Origin: Amphiura filiformis
Taxonomy: Eukaryota; Echinodermata; Ophiuroidea; Amphilepidida; Amphiuridae
Assembly (NCBI RefSeq): GCF_039555335.1
Contig: NC_092628.1
Span: 71,577,706-71,641,705 of the forward strand
Direction: 5' to 3'
DNA length: 64,000 bases
Positions 1 through 11,415 of this stretch are shown in pieces (positions within the stretch are counted from its first letter, which is position 1; the number at the start of each line of letters is the position of its first letter). A program made the position numbers and the translations under genes. The notes below the pieces were generated by a model, which was not told where the DNA came from, did not search any database, and worked only from the letters and a program-made list of their open reading frames with translations.

Positions 1-795
1 CCTTGAAAAATGTCTCAAAAAATACAAAATGCCAGTTATATTCCGGTCTGAAACTATCAGACAATATTTTTAACATTAATAACATCACAAATTCGAAACC
101 CAAATTGTGAAAAAATCAGCCTTGGCAGATTTTTGGCTATTTCTCTGTTTACAATCCTGCCCAAAAGTGTCTCCTTTTGACATGACACGTCACATATATC
201 AAAGGGTACCCATGAATATCCTCTCGTCTGGCTCCTGCCTCAAGAACTTTGAGAATATAGTTTCAGATCCAGAGAAACTAAGCTTGTTGTTGGATTACAA
301 GTTGTGAAATACAAGACTCCCTTACCTGATAATATTCCCAGTGTTTAGGTTCATAGCCTTCTGGTATCTCTCTTAATTGTGCTGGGCCTGAAAGAAATTG
401 ATGATAATTGTGTCACTTGTGGGTACAAAAACTTTGTGTCACTTTCAAAAGGCTATTCATAAGTGAGTCATCATCTATTGTAAAATAAAACCCTGCACCT
501 ATTCCAGGATTTTTATTTAAAGGATTTTAAAGTACAATTACTTTAAAGTTTAATCCCCCGATATGTTATAATTACTCCCAAGGTACAACTTTGCCACTCT
601 TTTCAATCCTTGCAATGACGAGCTGTGGATTTGATACCTTTCCCAAAAGACCCTCCATTACATGTATATTCTATTAGACCCTGACCAAATTGCAGGAACC
701 CCCTCTTGTGTTCCTGTCAACTACAATTAAAGACAGGGCAAGTCAGATAATGAAACTATTGGCTAAAGTGTGTAAACTGAACTTTCTTGTAGTAA
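1..795. other. unannotated non-coding stretch
   Basis: I see no gene, RNA gene or clear repeat here. The open frames are short, lack splice-consistent partners and show no recognisable protein motif. Confidence 0.5.
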
Positions 796-980
796 TAAAG
801 TAAATTGCTGTAAACCTTTCAAGAGAGCGTAGTTCAGTGATGTTAACAAGGTGCTTCTGAAGTACTTTGTGCATCGTACATGTTGTTTATCTCGCCACCA
901 TACGTGTCATACATTTGAGTTGTATCTTGTCAACATTGCAAAAGTACGCTCTCGTCAAAGGTTTACAGCAATTTACTTTA
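796..980. mobile_element. short inverted-repeat element (MITE-like)
   Basis: A 185 bp segment is bounded by inverted repeats of about 37 bp. The left end begins TAAAGTAAATTGCTGTAAAC and the right end is its reverse complement, with a few mismatches further in. There is no coding capacity. The terminal TA could be a Tc1/mariner-type target duplication, but it cannot be separated from the repeat itself. Confidence 0.7.
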
Positions 981-3460
981 AGACACACATTTTGGTAGTG
1001 GGCTAAATATAAGATACTAAGGATGAAAATGAGAGTTCAATTAAGAGATGTACTTCATATGCTTACCAATGAACACATTGATAAATGTGACAAGTCCCAT
1101 TAATGGTACACCTGTGTATGCTAGATATTTAACCTAAACAAACAAACAAAAAAACATAAAGTGTAGTGTAATACAATACAAATACAATTAGTGGCATTAC
1201 TACTGTTATCATGTTGAATGAGAAATGCATGAACTTGAAAGTTTTACCAATAATTTGCTTTATATGCAATGGTGTATCTTCCCAAATTCTGTATTTTCAT
1301 ACTGCCATTACCAAATCTGATATCAGCCTTCAGTAGTCACTTCAATTGTAAATCTGAGCTGTAGTAAGATAGGCCTGTCATGTCATTTTACATTAAACTT
1401 TTGCAAGTTGGTATTATACTAATATATTTGTGAATGTTCTCAATCATCCAGGTAATGCAAAATGAGAATGTCTTTTTGGCATAATTATGAATTTATGACA
1501 TGTTACAAATATTAGAAACACAACGAAGTAGAATTTAATTTCAGCAGAAACGATTCCAACAAGCGCAACAAAGAGACAACAGTTTCTTCAATGAAGCTTT
1601 ATTTAAAGCAGTATTTATTTCAGTTTTTACTTCTCTGTACTTTTCATAACTTCCATTTTATTTGTCAGTTCTTTTGTTTCAGTTTTCTTTTGTTCCTTTT
1701 GTTTTAAATTAGAGGCACACACAAATTCACCATTTACCACTCTCAAACCAGATGTCTTGTCCATAGAGTTTTGAATAGGCCAGTTTGTCACTTTTAAAAC
1801 TGGACCTTTGTATAATCAAATGCTTGTAACTTTGCTTCTTGAAGTCACATTGGATTCAATGAGGTGTCATAATGTGCCGGATTAAATAGTGCATCTGGTC
1901 GCATGTCACAAATAGGTCACCCAAAAATGGAGGAGCCATAACATGAAAATGCTTTTTTCCCACTTCAAGTTTAGTTTATTCTAAAAGTATGATACCTATT
2001 TTAGAAAGTTTGGTGTCATTTTGTAGATAAATATGTTCTTTGTCAAATGCAAAAACCCCAAGTCAATTAGACAACTACTTTGAGATTTATACTTCAATAT
2101 GTAAGATGTGTCAATGGAGGAGCTGGGCGGGTGAGCAGGCGGGTGAGCCCCATAGGGTTAATACACAAAATTGTGAAAATATGGCAAACTTCAAACCTTT
2201 GTATCTTAAAAAGTACAACTAGCATGGACACCAAATTGCATATCATCCTGGATTGTTAATCTACCTCATAGTAGATCAACTGTAACAAAAGATGTAACTA
2301 ATTAATTGCCTAATTAAATACTAATTAAGACAGTTTTCCCTATATGTTACTGTACAAAGTGTAATACGTAATGCTCCGACATTTCTAAATGGCCTATCTC
2401 TTGCCCGAGTCACCCTGCTTATTCAAAAGTACACATATTTTAAGGAAATTTGATGAGGAATTCAATTATGCTATTAGTTTTAGTGCCAGACATGGAGGAA
2501 AAAAGTTTTAATTGATAATGTCATACAAATTGTAAAATTATTTTTTCAATTTTTGACCACCCTGTATGTTTAACGCAAGGGATACCAAACTCTTTCTTCC
2601 TAATTTGTTGGAAGGGCCCATGCAATGTCTTTCTGAATCCATATTTATTTTGAGCTACATAGCTTTCAGAAAAAGAAAATATGGGGTTTACCATGACACG
2701 AAAGATGCTAATTTTGTTGATGTTCCACCCTGTATATTTCTTACCCACCCTGTATTATGATATTATACTTTGTTGATTTGGCATCCTTGTAATATGAGCT
2801 TTCCAGAAATGTATACTTTTAATGGTCTAAAATGTATTCATTAAAAGTTGTGTTGAAGTGAATCAAGATTGGCGATATTTTTATCATAAAAAATTATGTT
2901 ACACAAAAGATGATCAATTCATGACATGCGACCATCTATTAAAAAAACAAATTTCCCCCCCCCCCTCCCAATATGGTTCAGTCATGAAATTGTGATTATT
3001 TTTCCAAGTATAAGGATACTTTTTTGGAGCAGTATAAACAATGACCAGAGTTAGAATGTGATGGGTCAGTCTATGTACAATTTGATTAGAAGCCATGTTC
3101 AAGGTCCATGGTAAGGTCCTTGTGCAATATCTGCAAAATAACCCACATACTTACAAATTTTCTCAACATTGCTCTCTCTGCATATTCAGGGGGTTTGATG
3201 AAAAATTTAGGGGCCTTTCCTCCTGCCATTCCCCTTCTCATTATTGTCATATAGCCATCTGCAATGATATGAAGAAAACAAACATGAACACCATCACCAA
3301 CAAATTGTATTAAAATGGTTATAATATTTTATGCTTAATTTGCATTTAATAAATTGTTACATTTTGTTCTGAATTCACATTGTTGATTGTTCTCACTTTT
3401 CATAATTTGCATTAAGTCCATGAGTTGGCATTTATACTATAAAACTTAAACTAAGTATGT
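981..3460. other. unannotated non-coding stretch
   Basis: No gene or clear element is recognised. A poly-C run lies near 2955. The phrase CACCCTGTAT recurs near 2560, 2730 and 2745 and looks like repeat debris. The small open frames here have no protein-like composition. Confidence 0.4.
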
Positions 3461-3677
3461 TAGGGTTGTAGCTACAGTGGGCGGTGGTGGGCGGTAGAGC
3501 CCACTACTCAGTTTTGGAGCCCACCACTCAGCTTCAATTTTAGCACTGGAGCCCACCACTCAGATGCCAAAATTGCACCATTTTATTGAATTAGTCAAGA
3601 ATTTGGTCCATTTGGGCAAAAATAGTGAAAATGTGCAAATGCCACCCAGCACTAAAAATATTCTAGCTACAACCCTG
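3461..3677. mobile_element. short inverted-repeat element with internal direct repeats
   Basis: The ends are AGGGTTGTAGCTA (from 3462) and its complement TAGCTACAACCCT (3664..3676). Three direct copies of GAGCCCACCACTCAG, one with a mismatch, lie inside at about 3498, 3519 and 3548. No exact target duplication is visible, so this is probably an old non-autonomous DNA transposon. Confidence 0.5.
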
Positions 3678-3716
3678 CCATATATATATCTGATGTCTCT
3701 TTCTTTGAGTGTGTGT

Positions 3717-4071
3717 CAGCCCTCGAATTAACCCACGGCATAATGCCGTGGGCGGTGGGTGCCCATCCCCACTGCCGTAATGTCCTTTACCGACGGCAGT
3801 CACTTGCCGTGCCCTCTAATGAAGTTGCCGTCGGTGCCCCAGCCCTGCCCCTTCATTATAAAATCATCTATCAGACTGTTTGTGTGTTTTCTTCACTTTT
3901 GAGAAATTGCCTTGGTACCCATCTCATATTTTAAACAGTTGCCATGATGCCCTCTTGAAATATTACAAACTGCCGTGCTGCCTTGCCTTTTCAGTGAAAA
4001 TCCAAGGCAATTATCAACTTGCCCTAAAAAAGTTGCTGTGTGCCCCTTTTAGATCCTTAATTCGAGGGCTG
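3717..4071. mobile_element. hAT-like non-autonomous transposon (MITE)
   Basis: The element is 355 bp with perfect 15 bp terminal inverted repeats: CAGCCCTCGAATTAA at 3717..3731 and its complement at 4057..4071. It is flanked by an 8 bp direct duplication, GTGTGTGT, at 3709..3716 and 4072..4079. Eight-base duplications with CAG-starting termini are typical of the hAT superfamily. The flank is a GT repeat, so the duplication is slightly less conclusive than usual. Open frames inside are chance. A related fragment lies at about 47344..47480. Confidence 0.8.
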
Positions 4072-4728
4072 GTGTGTGTCCTATTTTATAATGCTTCCTT
4101 TGTCTGGTCATTTGTGACTGTCTTTTGTACCAAGCAAGTTAGCAACTTGATGTGCTGTTTCCCTTTTTTAGACCACCCACACTATATTAAACATTGGACT
4201 AAATTATAAAGTTTGGATCAAGAATCAACATCAACAAGATTTATGCTTGTTTTCATTAGTAATTTATGCTAGCTTATCATGCAATTACCAAGAAAGGTTG
4301 ACACATTTTTACTGTGATGCAATTCAAGTCTAATCTGCACTTTATATTCAAGATTGATGGCAAATTTAAATCAGAAAATGCAAATGATGTGATGTTCATT
4401 TTTCTGCAAAATTTCTCTCATTTTTTAAAATTCTTTGCCACTCTCTGTTCATCTTTTCATGTGACAGATGACGAGATGTACTGGTGATTTTACAAATGGT
4501 ACAAAAAAACAAAATCTACATTTCAATTCTAGTTCTTAATTCCGCAATTCCTATCTTATTTTTCGAGAAGCTTTCAAAAATAGCAAATTTTAAGTTGTTT
4601 TAACATCAAAGTCTTGCACTTCTTCCAATATTATAATTAACGTTGATGAGAAGGTATTTGGCAACCGTTTAACCGGTAACCCTGCATTGCCTACTGAATG
4701 CAAAAGTACACCTTGATTTAGACTGCGG

Positions 4729-4800
4729 AACTCAGTCCTCAATGATAGTCAGTCATTTATCTTTTGGTCGTTATATGACTATCATTTGAGGGACTGAGTT
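4729..4800. repeat. hairpin-forming inverted repeat
   Basis: The arms at 4729..4750 and 4777..4800 pair almost completely (AACTCAGTCC..TGATAGTC against GACTATCA..GGACTGAGTT, with two one-base gaps). A loop of about 26 bases separates them. Confidence 0.65.
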
Positions 4801-5640
4801 GTTATAATATATCTTCCGAGGTGCAATTTCAGACAATAGCTGGGGATTAGTGGGGCAGAGGTTATCTAAGTATTGAATCCTTTCATGACCACTGAAGCAT
4901 AGTCAAGTCTCCCAAGGACACTCGGCACAAATTGAAAGACCATCACAAAAGAATGCATGCATGTCAGGTCATCGACACCAATTTGGTGTTTGTTATGACA
5001 CAAATTTTGTGTCTGTTATGCACCTCGAAATATGTACCTTAAAGTCTGTATCTAACCTTGATTGAATGCAAATTTTAAGCTTACCTAAACTGGCACCGTG
5101 GCACGACTTTCATCTCATTTACAACTCCAAACGACATAATAAAATCTACACTAGAATAGAGTACCCTACCTTTTGCCACTGGTGTACATTTGACTTGATG
5201 CAAGGCTCGGCATAGTGGTGAATTTATCCTATAAAAAGACATGAGTCCTGGACAAATTTTGCCACAGAGAGTCGCCATTTTGAGAAACTAACTATTTACA
5301 CATGTATGAGGGGGTAATTTTCAAACTTTTTTTTTTTGCTACAGGGGAGGGAGGGGGGGAGGGAGGAGGGGCGGACATCATGGTTTTGTTCTTACATTTT
5401 CGGCCCGTATGGAAAAGAATAGAGAATATATCCTCTCAAAGTCCGTTTTGCGTCAAAATTGGCCGATCAATATATTACTTTATTAAACCACTCATTGAAC
5501 CTCAACAGAATTTTCACTGATATCATGCATCAAGTTCCAAAACTTCTGATTTTGCATTTTGGGTTTTAGGAATTTTAATATATACAAAGAGAGTGGGGGT
5601 TAAAATTTTCAAATGGTGTCCCAAAAATAAATAAATTTTG
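4801..5640. other. unannotated non-coding stretch
   Basis: No gene is recognised. A G-rich purine run lies at 5341..5375. The open frames here lack motifs. Confidence 0.4.
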
Positions 5641-6335
5641 AGTGGGATTCCAGAGCATGCATAAGCGTAGATCCCGTAGATCCATTTTGCCAAGGGATGA
5701 TCGTAACCCCCCCCCAATGTTGATGCCTGATAATGGGTTTCTGACATTAACCTCATAGGCCTATTTGCCCATTTTAGCCCCAAAAGCATGCGCATATTTT
5801 GGGGGGGCTTTGGGGGCACCAGCCCCCCGGGGGAAAAGCAGGGGGAGGCCAAAACGATGGGGCGCCGCGGAAGACGAAGGGGCGGCAAAAACGATGGGGG
5901 CGGCAAAAAGAATTAGTAAAGAAAAAAGGGCGGAAAATTTGAAAAAGTATAAAATTTATTGAAAAAATGGTACTATACATTAAAATGTGTTGCTTTTAGG
6001 GTGCTAGCGCCTAAAACCCTTTTTTTTTTTTTTTTTTTTTTTGCTCTTCACTTTTTCAAACGACTGAAAAAAATAATTGGGTCAACCTTTTCGGGCTGTA
6101 GAGGGGCGGCAAAATTGAATTTTCTTCAGCCCCCTGGGGTTGGAGCGGCCACTGAAAAGTGCAAATTTGTGCATGCTTTGCGCGCACTTATTTTACTTTT
6201 ACACCATATTTCATCAGTTTAGCTTCAAAATAGCAAAATTTTTGTACTATAAACTTATTCTGTTGCCAAAAGGTGCTGGATTGACTCTACTTCCAAGAAT
6301 TCTTTTCCAACTCCATAAAATCTACGCCACTGGGA
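5640..6335. mobile_element. dispersed repeat, split by an insertion
   Basis: 5640..5786 and 6155..6335 together match, in reverse orientation, the uninterrupted repeat at 13195..13545. Shared phrases include TTTAGCCCCAAAAG, GCTGGATT..CTT and ACCATATTTCA. The 368 bp between them is foreign to the family. Confidence 0.6.
5787..6154. mobile_element. insertion inside a repeat, possible 5 bp target duplication
   Basis: The host repeat is interrupted here, and AAAAG occurs on both sides (5782..5786 and 6155..6159). The insert holds G-rich text such as GGGGGCTTTGGGGGCACC, resembling parts of 21740..21830, and a run of about 24 T. It has no convincing coding region. A short run as the duplication is weak evidence. 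Confidence 0.4.
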
Positions 6336-7276
6336 GCATGCACCCCCACCCTGCCTAAAAGTCAAGCCTAATTAGCTGGAAATCCTTTTAATTAATAATA
6401 TAGTCAGGAAATAATCACTCTAGAAATATTATTGTGCAATAGGCTAATACTACATGGCTTCAGTTAGGCTCTCATTTTGACAAAAAATCGGCAGGGTACA
6501 TGATACGTCCCATGCAGATACCCTGTTAATTAACATACCAAAGTTCCACCTTTGAGGATCTCTCTTTGAGGATCACCGACTGTACTGTCATGTCATGCCC
6601 CCACCTTCAAATCTTGGATCTGCCCCTGATATGGTCTCTGCTTTGTAGTACTTGAACTAGTAAATGTACAAAATAGTGGTTTTTTTCTATCGACCAAATG
6701 TGTCCAACAAAAGTGAATGATCAAGTGAGTTGCTGAAATACTAGTGGCCTGGTCCTGCATGCTTCTAGCCTGGAGGGGGGGGGGGCATGTATCCCATACC
6801 GTAAAGTCCATATTGCAGTCTATTCAATAAACAGTAAACAGAAGTAAAGGCAGTCCAAATATTCAATATAGAGTAACTTTATTGTAGTCCCATGACTACC
6901 ATATCTACATACCTTATACACACACAATAATAGTATAACAAGTTCATTAGAACTTTATAGAAGAAACCTTTAGAAAATAAAAAGCTCAAGTAAAAAATAA
7001 ATGGATGGCACAAAAGGCGCTGATTAAAATGGCACTAGCCTGTTACTTTTATGCAGTTTTATTCCAACATCTACAATTATGGGCTGTATCAGCCTGTGTC
7101 AGGAATGTACAGGATAAAATAAATATATGGGAATAGAAAAACTGTTAAAGAGCCACAAATAACTGTCATTTGTAAAGAAAGCCAGTTTTATTTATTACTA
7201 GGCATTAGAAATGAAAAAAATGAATGCTACAGTACCATATTCAACCTAATCAGTCCCCTGGCTGGGTAATAAGATC
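6336..7276. other. unannotated non-coding stretch
   Basis: No gene or bounded repeat is recognised. A G-run lies at about 6773..6784. Compositionally it resembles intergenic DNA elsewhere in the window. Confidence 0.4.
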
Positions 7277-7747
7277 TCACACCACCAAATCAGAGTCCCA
7301 TAGAGATATGTGCTAAATTTGCCTTAAGAAAACGTCATTTTTTCTTCACAGGAGCGACTCAGTTTTAAGCGACAGCTATGATGGTTGAAATCAGCCCTTG
7401 CCTGATCCCTCTGGCTGGGAAAAAATATAGGTTGACCGTCATTATTTTTTACGACTGGCCCTCGAAGTCTACGATGTCTGGGAATTGCCTATTTTACAGG
7501 CAAAACCATGCCAGTGTTTCTGTAAAGAAAAGGCTGCTTAAAATCATTAAAAGTTATTTGATCTCGCCCATCTGTGGTACACTTGCAGGAAATAATATTA
7601 CTAATCATGACCAATCCAAATTTGGCTAAAATTATGCAAATTTCTGCTCATTTTAATGCTTAAATTGAGAATACATGGGTTTTTCTAAGAAGTGAAATTA
7701 AGGGCGCACAACGATATAATTCTATTTGGTGGTGTGAAATCATAAGT
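7277..7747. mobile_element. inverted-repeat element (MITE-like)
   Basis: Perfect 14 bp terminal inverted repeats, TCACACCACCAAAT at 7277..7290 and its complement at 7734..7747, bound a 471 bp non-coding segment. I could not find an exact target duplication, so the superfamily is open. Confidence 0.6.
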
Positions 7748-8024
7748 ATTAAGTCATTTAAAAAGGGTGCTTATCATTTACTGAGTTGTGAATTTCAAAG
7801 TGGACATTTCAGTGGACAGGTCGCATCGTCCGAAGATATGGATAGTGCATAGTAAATATTTATGTGAAATATTTTTTTGCAGAACACTTTTCTTTTATTT
7901 TCAGCCAATTTTACAAGTTGACCTCAAATAATCTTTGACCTCAGTATGTGACCTTCAACACCACCTACATGAATGTTTGGTTACTCCTTCATGTAATTTT
8001 ACACAAAATGAGGGTAGGGGTTAA

Positions 8025-8401
8025 GGGTATACGAGGTATTGTTGGTCGAAGCAGCCAAAAAAAAAAATTGATTTTCATTATCTGAATCAAATATATTATT
8101 GAAAAATAACACTTTGGTGTTTTGCAAAAGTTCATTCTACAAATCATATACTTTGAAAACTTGCTTAATTTATTGTTGTTAATGAGTTATGTACGTTTTA
8201 CAAAAGTGTTGTTGTTTTAGCCCTCTTTACAACATAACTCAAGAACCACAGGACCTGTAAAAGTATATCTGTGATATTTGAATTCTTCTACACGCTCGCT
8301 ATGAATTGAGCAATGCAATTTTTGCTAAAGCTTACTATTATTCACAAGATGCTGTGAACTACTTTTTTTTGCTGCTTCAACCAACAATACATCGTATAAC
8401 C
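8025..8401. mobile_element. TTAA-flanked MITE, copy 1
   Basis: The element is 377 bp with TTAA on both sides (8021..8024 and 8402..8405). The termini are GGGTATACGA and, in reverse, TCGTATAACC. Subterminal pairs TGTTGGTCGAAGCAGC and GCTGCTTCAACCAACA extend the inverted repeat to more than 30 bp. A second full copy is at 23079..23446. TTAA suggests a piggyBac-like mover; a TA duplication with AGGG termini (Tc1/mariner) fits equally well. It has no coding capacity. Confidence 0.75.
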
Positions 8402-8884
8402 TTAAGGCTAGGATTGGGTTAGTTTTGGGTTAGGATTAGGGTTATGATTAGGGTTATGATTAGGATTAGGCTTAGGGTTAAGGTTAGGCAGGGCCGCCGC
8501 TAGAGGGGTGTATGGGGCGTGCCCCCCCCACAATTTTTGTCGGCAAAAATGGACTCTTTACAACATAACTCAAGAACCACAGGACCTGCAAAAGTATATC
8601 TGTGATATTTGAATTCTTCTACACGCTCGCTATGAATTGAGCAATGCAATTTTTCCTAAAGCTTACTATTATTCACAAGATGCTGTGAACTACTTTTTTT
8701 CACTGCTTCAACCAACAATACATCGTATAACCTTAAGGCTAGGATTGGGTTAGTTTAGGGTTAGGATTACGGTTAGGATTAGGGTTATGATTAGGATTAG
8801 GCTTAGGGTTAAGGTTAGGCAGGGCCGCCGCTAGAGGGGGGGGTATGGGGGGCGTGCCCCCCCCACACAATTTTTGTCGGCAAA
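8223..8884. repeat. 331 bp tandem duplication with telomere-like repeats
   Basis: 8223..8553 and 8554..8884 are close copies at a period of 331 bp. Each begins inside the TTAA MITE (CTCTTTACAACATAACTC), runs through its right end, a degenerate TTAGGG-like tract (about 8405..8490 and 8745..8820), then GGCAGGGCCGCCGCTAGAGG and a C-run. Because the left half of the MITE is not repeated, the duplication happened after the MITE inserted. Confidence 0.8.
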
Positions 8885-9279
8885 AATTGACTGTTGTCGT
8901 CAAAACCATACATGAAGGATCGACCGAAAGTTCACATAATGCAGATGTGAACTGTTCATGTGAGACTAAATTTGTTGATGGAATGACGAAACACAGACAG
9001 ACGGATTACGGATGGACGAACACATGAATTGTGATGCCATAAGGTGTTTTCCTTCGGACAACCTAAAAATGAAAATGACAGGAATATTGAATAAATGTTG
9101 CAGCCAATGACAAATACTGATGTCCAGTGATGCCTGAGCTAGGTGTTTGTGCTCAATAAAGCCCACTCCCACTCAAAATGTTATCGCAAAATATTTTTTG
9201 CAAACATTTGTGCAAAATATTTTGTCAACGCTTAGTAACATTATGTTAGAATATTTTGCAGTAAGTCTTAGAAATTGTT

Positions 9280-9770
9280 TTCTTTAAAAAAATGTTTTAT
9301 ACCCTGACATTTAAAGGTTTTCTGTAAAACATTATGTGTTTACTGGGTGTCCATACCGACACTTGCAGCAACACACAATTAAAAATATACAATACTGTTT
9401 ACAATACAATACTTCACTACTGTCACATACTATGGTCTAAGGTCATTTGAGGTCAACTTGTAAAATTGGCTGAAAATGAAAAAAAAAGTGTTTTGCAAAA
9501 AAATGTTTCACATGAATATTTACTAGGCATGGTTTTCATTACCCATATCTTCGGACGACCTATCTGGGACTACCGCCCCTATTTTTTAATTGAAGCATGA
9601 TGTTGCATGAAAAATATTTTCTTAAAAAAAAAAGTTTTACACCCTTTATATAACCTGATATTCAAATGTTTTCATTATGTGTTTGCCGGATGTCTATACG
9701 GACACTCGTAGCAACACACAATTAAAAGATACAACACTGTTTAGTGTTTACAATACAATACTGTTTTCTT
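9280..9770. repeat. diverged direct repeat
   Basis: About 9280..9420 and 9610..9770 share the order TTTTAcACCCT, CATTATGTGTTTgC, GGaTGTC.ATAC.GACACT.G, AGCAACACACAATTAAAA and TTTACAATACAATACT. They are two copies of one diverged unit about 340 bp apart. Confidence 0.6.
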
Positions 9771-10007
9771 CCTTTTTGTTGATTTTTCATATGAAAAAAA
9801 AATTAAAATCAAAATTTGATAAGACTCATCTTTCACCTTTAGGCTATGCTTGGAAATTTCAAATAATTTGAGACTTTCATAAAGATTACTGATAGTCCCT
9901 ACCCCCTTTAATGTGTGGCTGTGAGAAAATAAACACACAAACTGTTCAAAACAGCTAAAATTAAGAAAAATTAATACTGCTAAATTATCCCCTATTCACA
10001 GTAGAAA

Positions 10008-10337
10008 TAGTGATGTAACAGCATTAATTACCATAGCGATAGCTGAAAACAATTTTCGAATGTATTGCCTTGCACTAGATGTACGCTGCATCGCACCATT
10101 GATTATCAAAGAATAGATATAAAGACATGCATCGTAATTCTATGGAAACTTTCACATTATGCCGAGTCCATGTATGTTTTACTCGCATCTGTAGGACTAG
10201 TGTCTTTAAAAAGAGCGGTATTGTCTTCATTCTATGATTGCACACATACACAGACATGACAGGTGACTAGTGCAGGGCAATACATTCAAAAATTGTTTTC
10301 ACCTGTTGCTATGGTAATTAATCTTGTTACATCACTA
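10008..10337. mobile_element. MITE with long terminal inverted repeats
   Basis: The ends of this 330 bp element pair over about 75 bp (TAGTGATGTAAC..ATTAATTACCATAGC on the left; its near complement ends at 10337). Both ends carry the phrase GCAATACATTC or its complement. A solitary end of the same family lies at about 31568..31650. It has no coding capacity. Confidence 0.7.
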
Positions 10338-10893
10338 CTTCGACGGTGAAACAGTACCATACAAAATATATTTCATTTGAATCGATATCCTTGAACAATA
10401 GATGAATATTTTGACAAAGGCATTCAAAATCATCTTTGGCTGGTTAGCAACAAAAGATAGGTTGAAAGAAACACAGGAAGATCAACACTTTCAGCCTGAC
10501 AACTTGAATACTAGGTTACATAACTACAGCTAGATGAAAGCCTATGGAAGTCATCAAATACTGTTAACTTTCAGGATGGAATGGTGCAATTCATGAAAAT
10601 TTCATGAATTTCACAAGTGCAATTGATTCGAGAATTTTTTATGCATGCAAGGTAGTTATGAATTACTTCGCTACAAGTACTTATTCAACAACAGCATCTG
10701 ACAAATTTAGTCACCTACACCCTGGCATTTACACTGGAAAAACTATTTAAAAGTTGGCGATTTCAAATGTTCAAATTTCAGTTTGTCTTGAGTTATAACA
10801 GTTATATATTTTAGAAACTAAAATTTATCCCTAAATTTAACTGGTGACAAAGCTGTGAGACAAAGATTGTAATTCATACATTCAAATGCTTGT

Positions 10894-11415
10894 ATATGTG
10901 ACCCATCATATCGAAACACAGCAGTTGTCGGAAAACCCACATTTAAAGATAATAAAGAAAATATGTCCCGAAAAATAAAATAATAAGAAATTTGAACTGT
11001 ATTTGTCACATAAAATTGTCATTTTATGCAGGTGGTGTATGACATGCAGTCCCTAAATTCAGTAAATTTTCATCGTCAACCGTGTAATTGAATGGGATTA
11101 TTTTGACATTTTAAAACGCTTGAAATATCACAAACAAATAGGCCTACGTTGATAAATAATATAAATACAAGCTAAAACCGTTGGGGTTCGATAATGAACC
11201 CCACAAAACTAACCGAGTATATGGAAAATGCCATACGGCCGGGCGGTTTCACGAGTTGCCGGCGCGATCATGTCATCCGTCGCCTGATTTTATGTGCGAT
11301 ATTAATGAAAGAGGTACCATTTTAACGCTTTAGAACAGTCCTTTAGTTTGGTAAAGAAATCTACAATTTCATTTGTGACGAGAACTGCCGTGTTTCGATG
11401 TGATGGGTCACATAT
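10894..11415. mobile_element. inverted-repeat element with internal hairpin
   Basis: Terminal repeats ATATGTGACCCATCA (10894) and its near complement ending at 11415 bound a 522 bp element. Further pairing covers TCGAAACAC.GCAGTT. A central hairpin, GGGGTTCGATAATGAACCCC, lies near 11184. The inner part occurs in reverse at about 50560..50850. A TA-type target site is possible. Confidence 0.65.

Larger units (their letters stand above)
7818..9568. repeat. long-range inverted repeat enclosing nested elements
   Basis: The left arm at about 7818..7945 (TCGTCCGAAGATATGG onward) is matched in reverse by about 9435..9568 (ending CCATATCTTCGGACGA). Both arms contain the reverse-paired phrase GCCAATTTTACAAGTTGACC. 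Inside lie a TTAA-flanked MITE, a 331 bp tandem duplication with telomere-like sequence, and direct repeats. It may be the two ends of one larger element that received later insertions. Confidence 0.55.

Noticed and set aside
3880..4209. 109-codon open frame on the plus strand
   Set aside because: It runs across the end of the hAT-like MITE and its 8 bp duplication and has no protein motif.
5523..5980. Proline/arginine-rich open frames on both strands
   Set aside because: They come from G- and C-runs in a repeat and its insertion; composition mimics coding.
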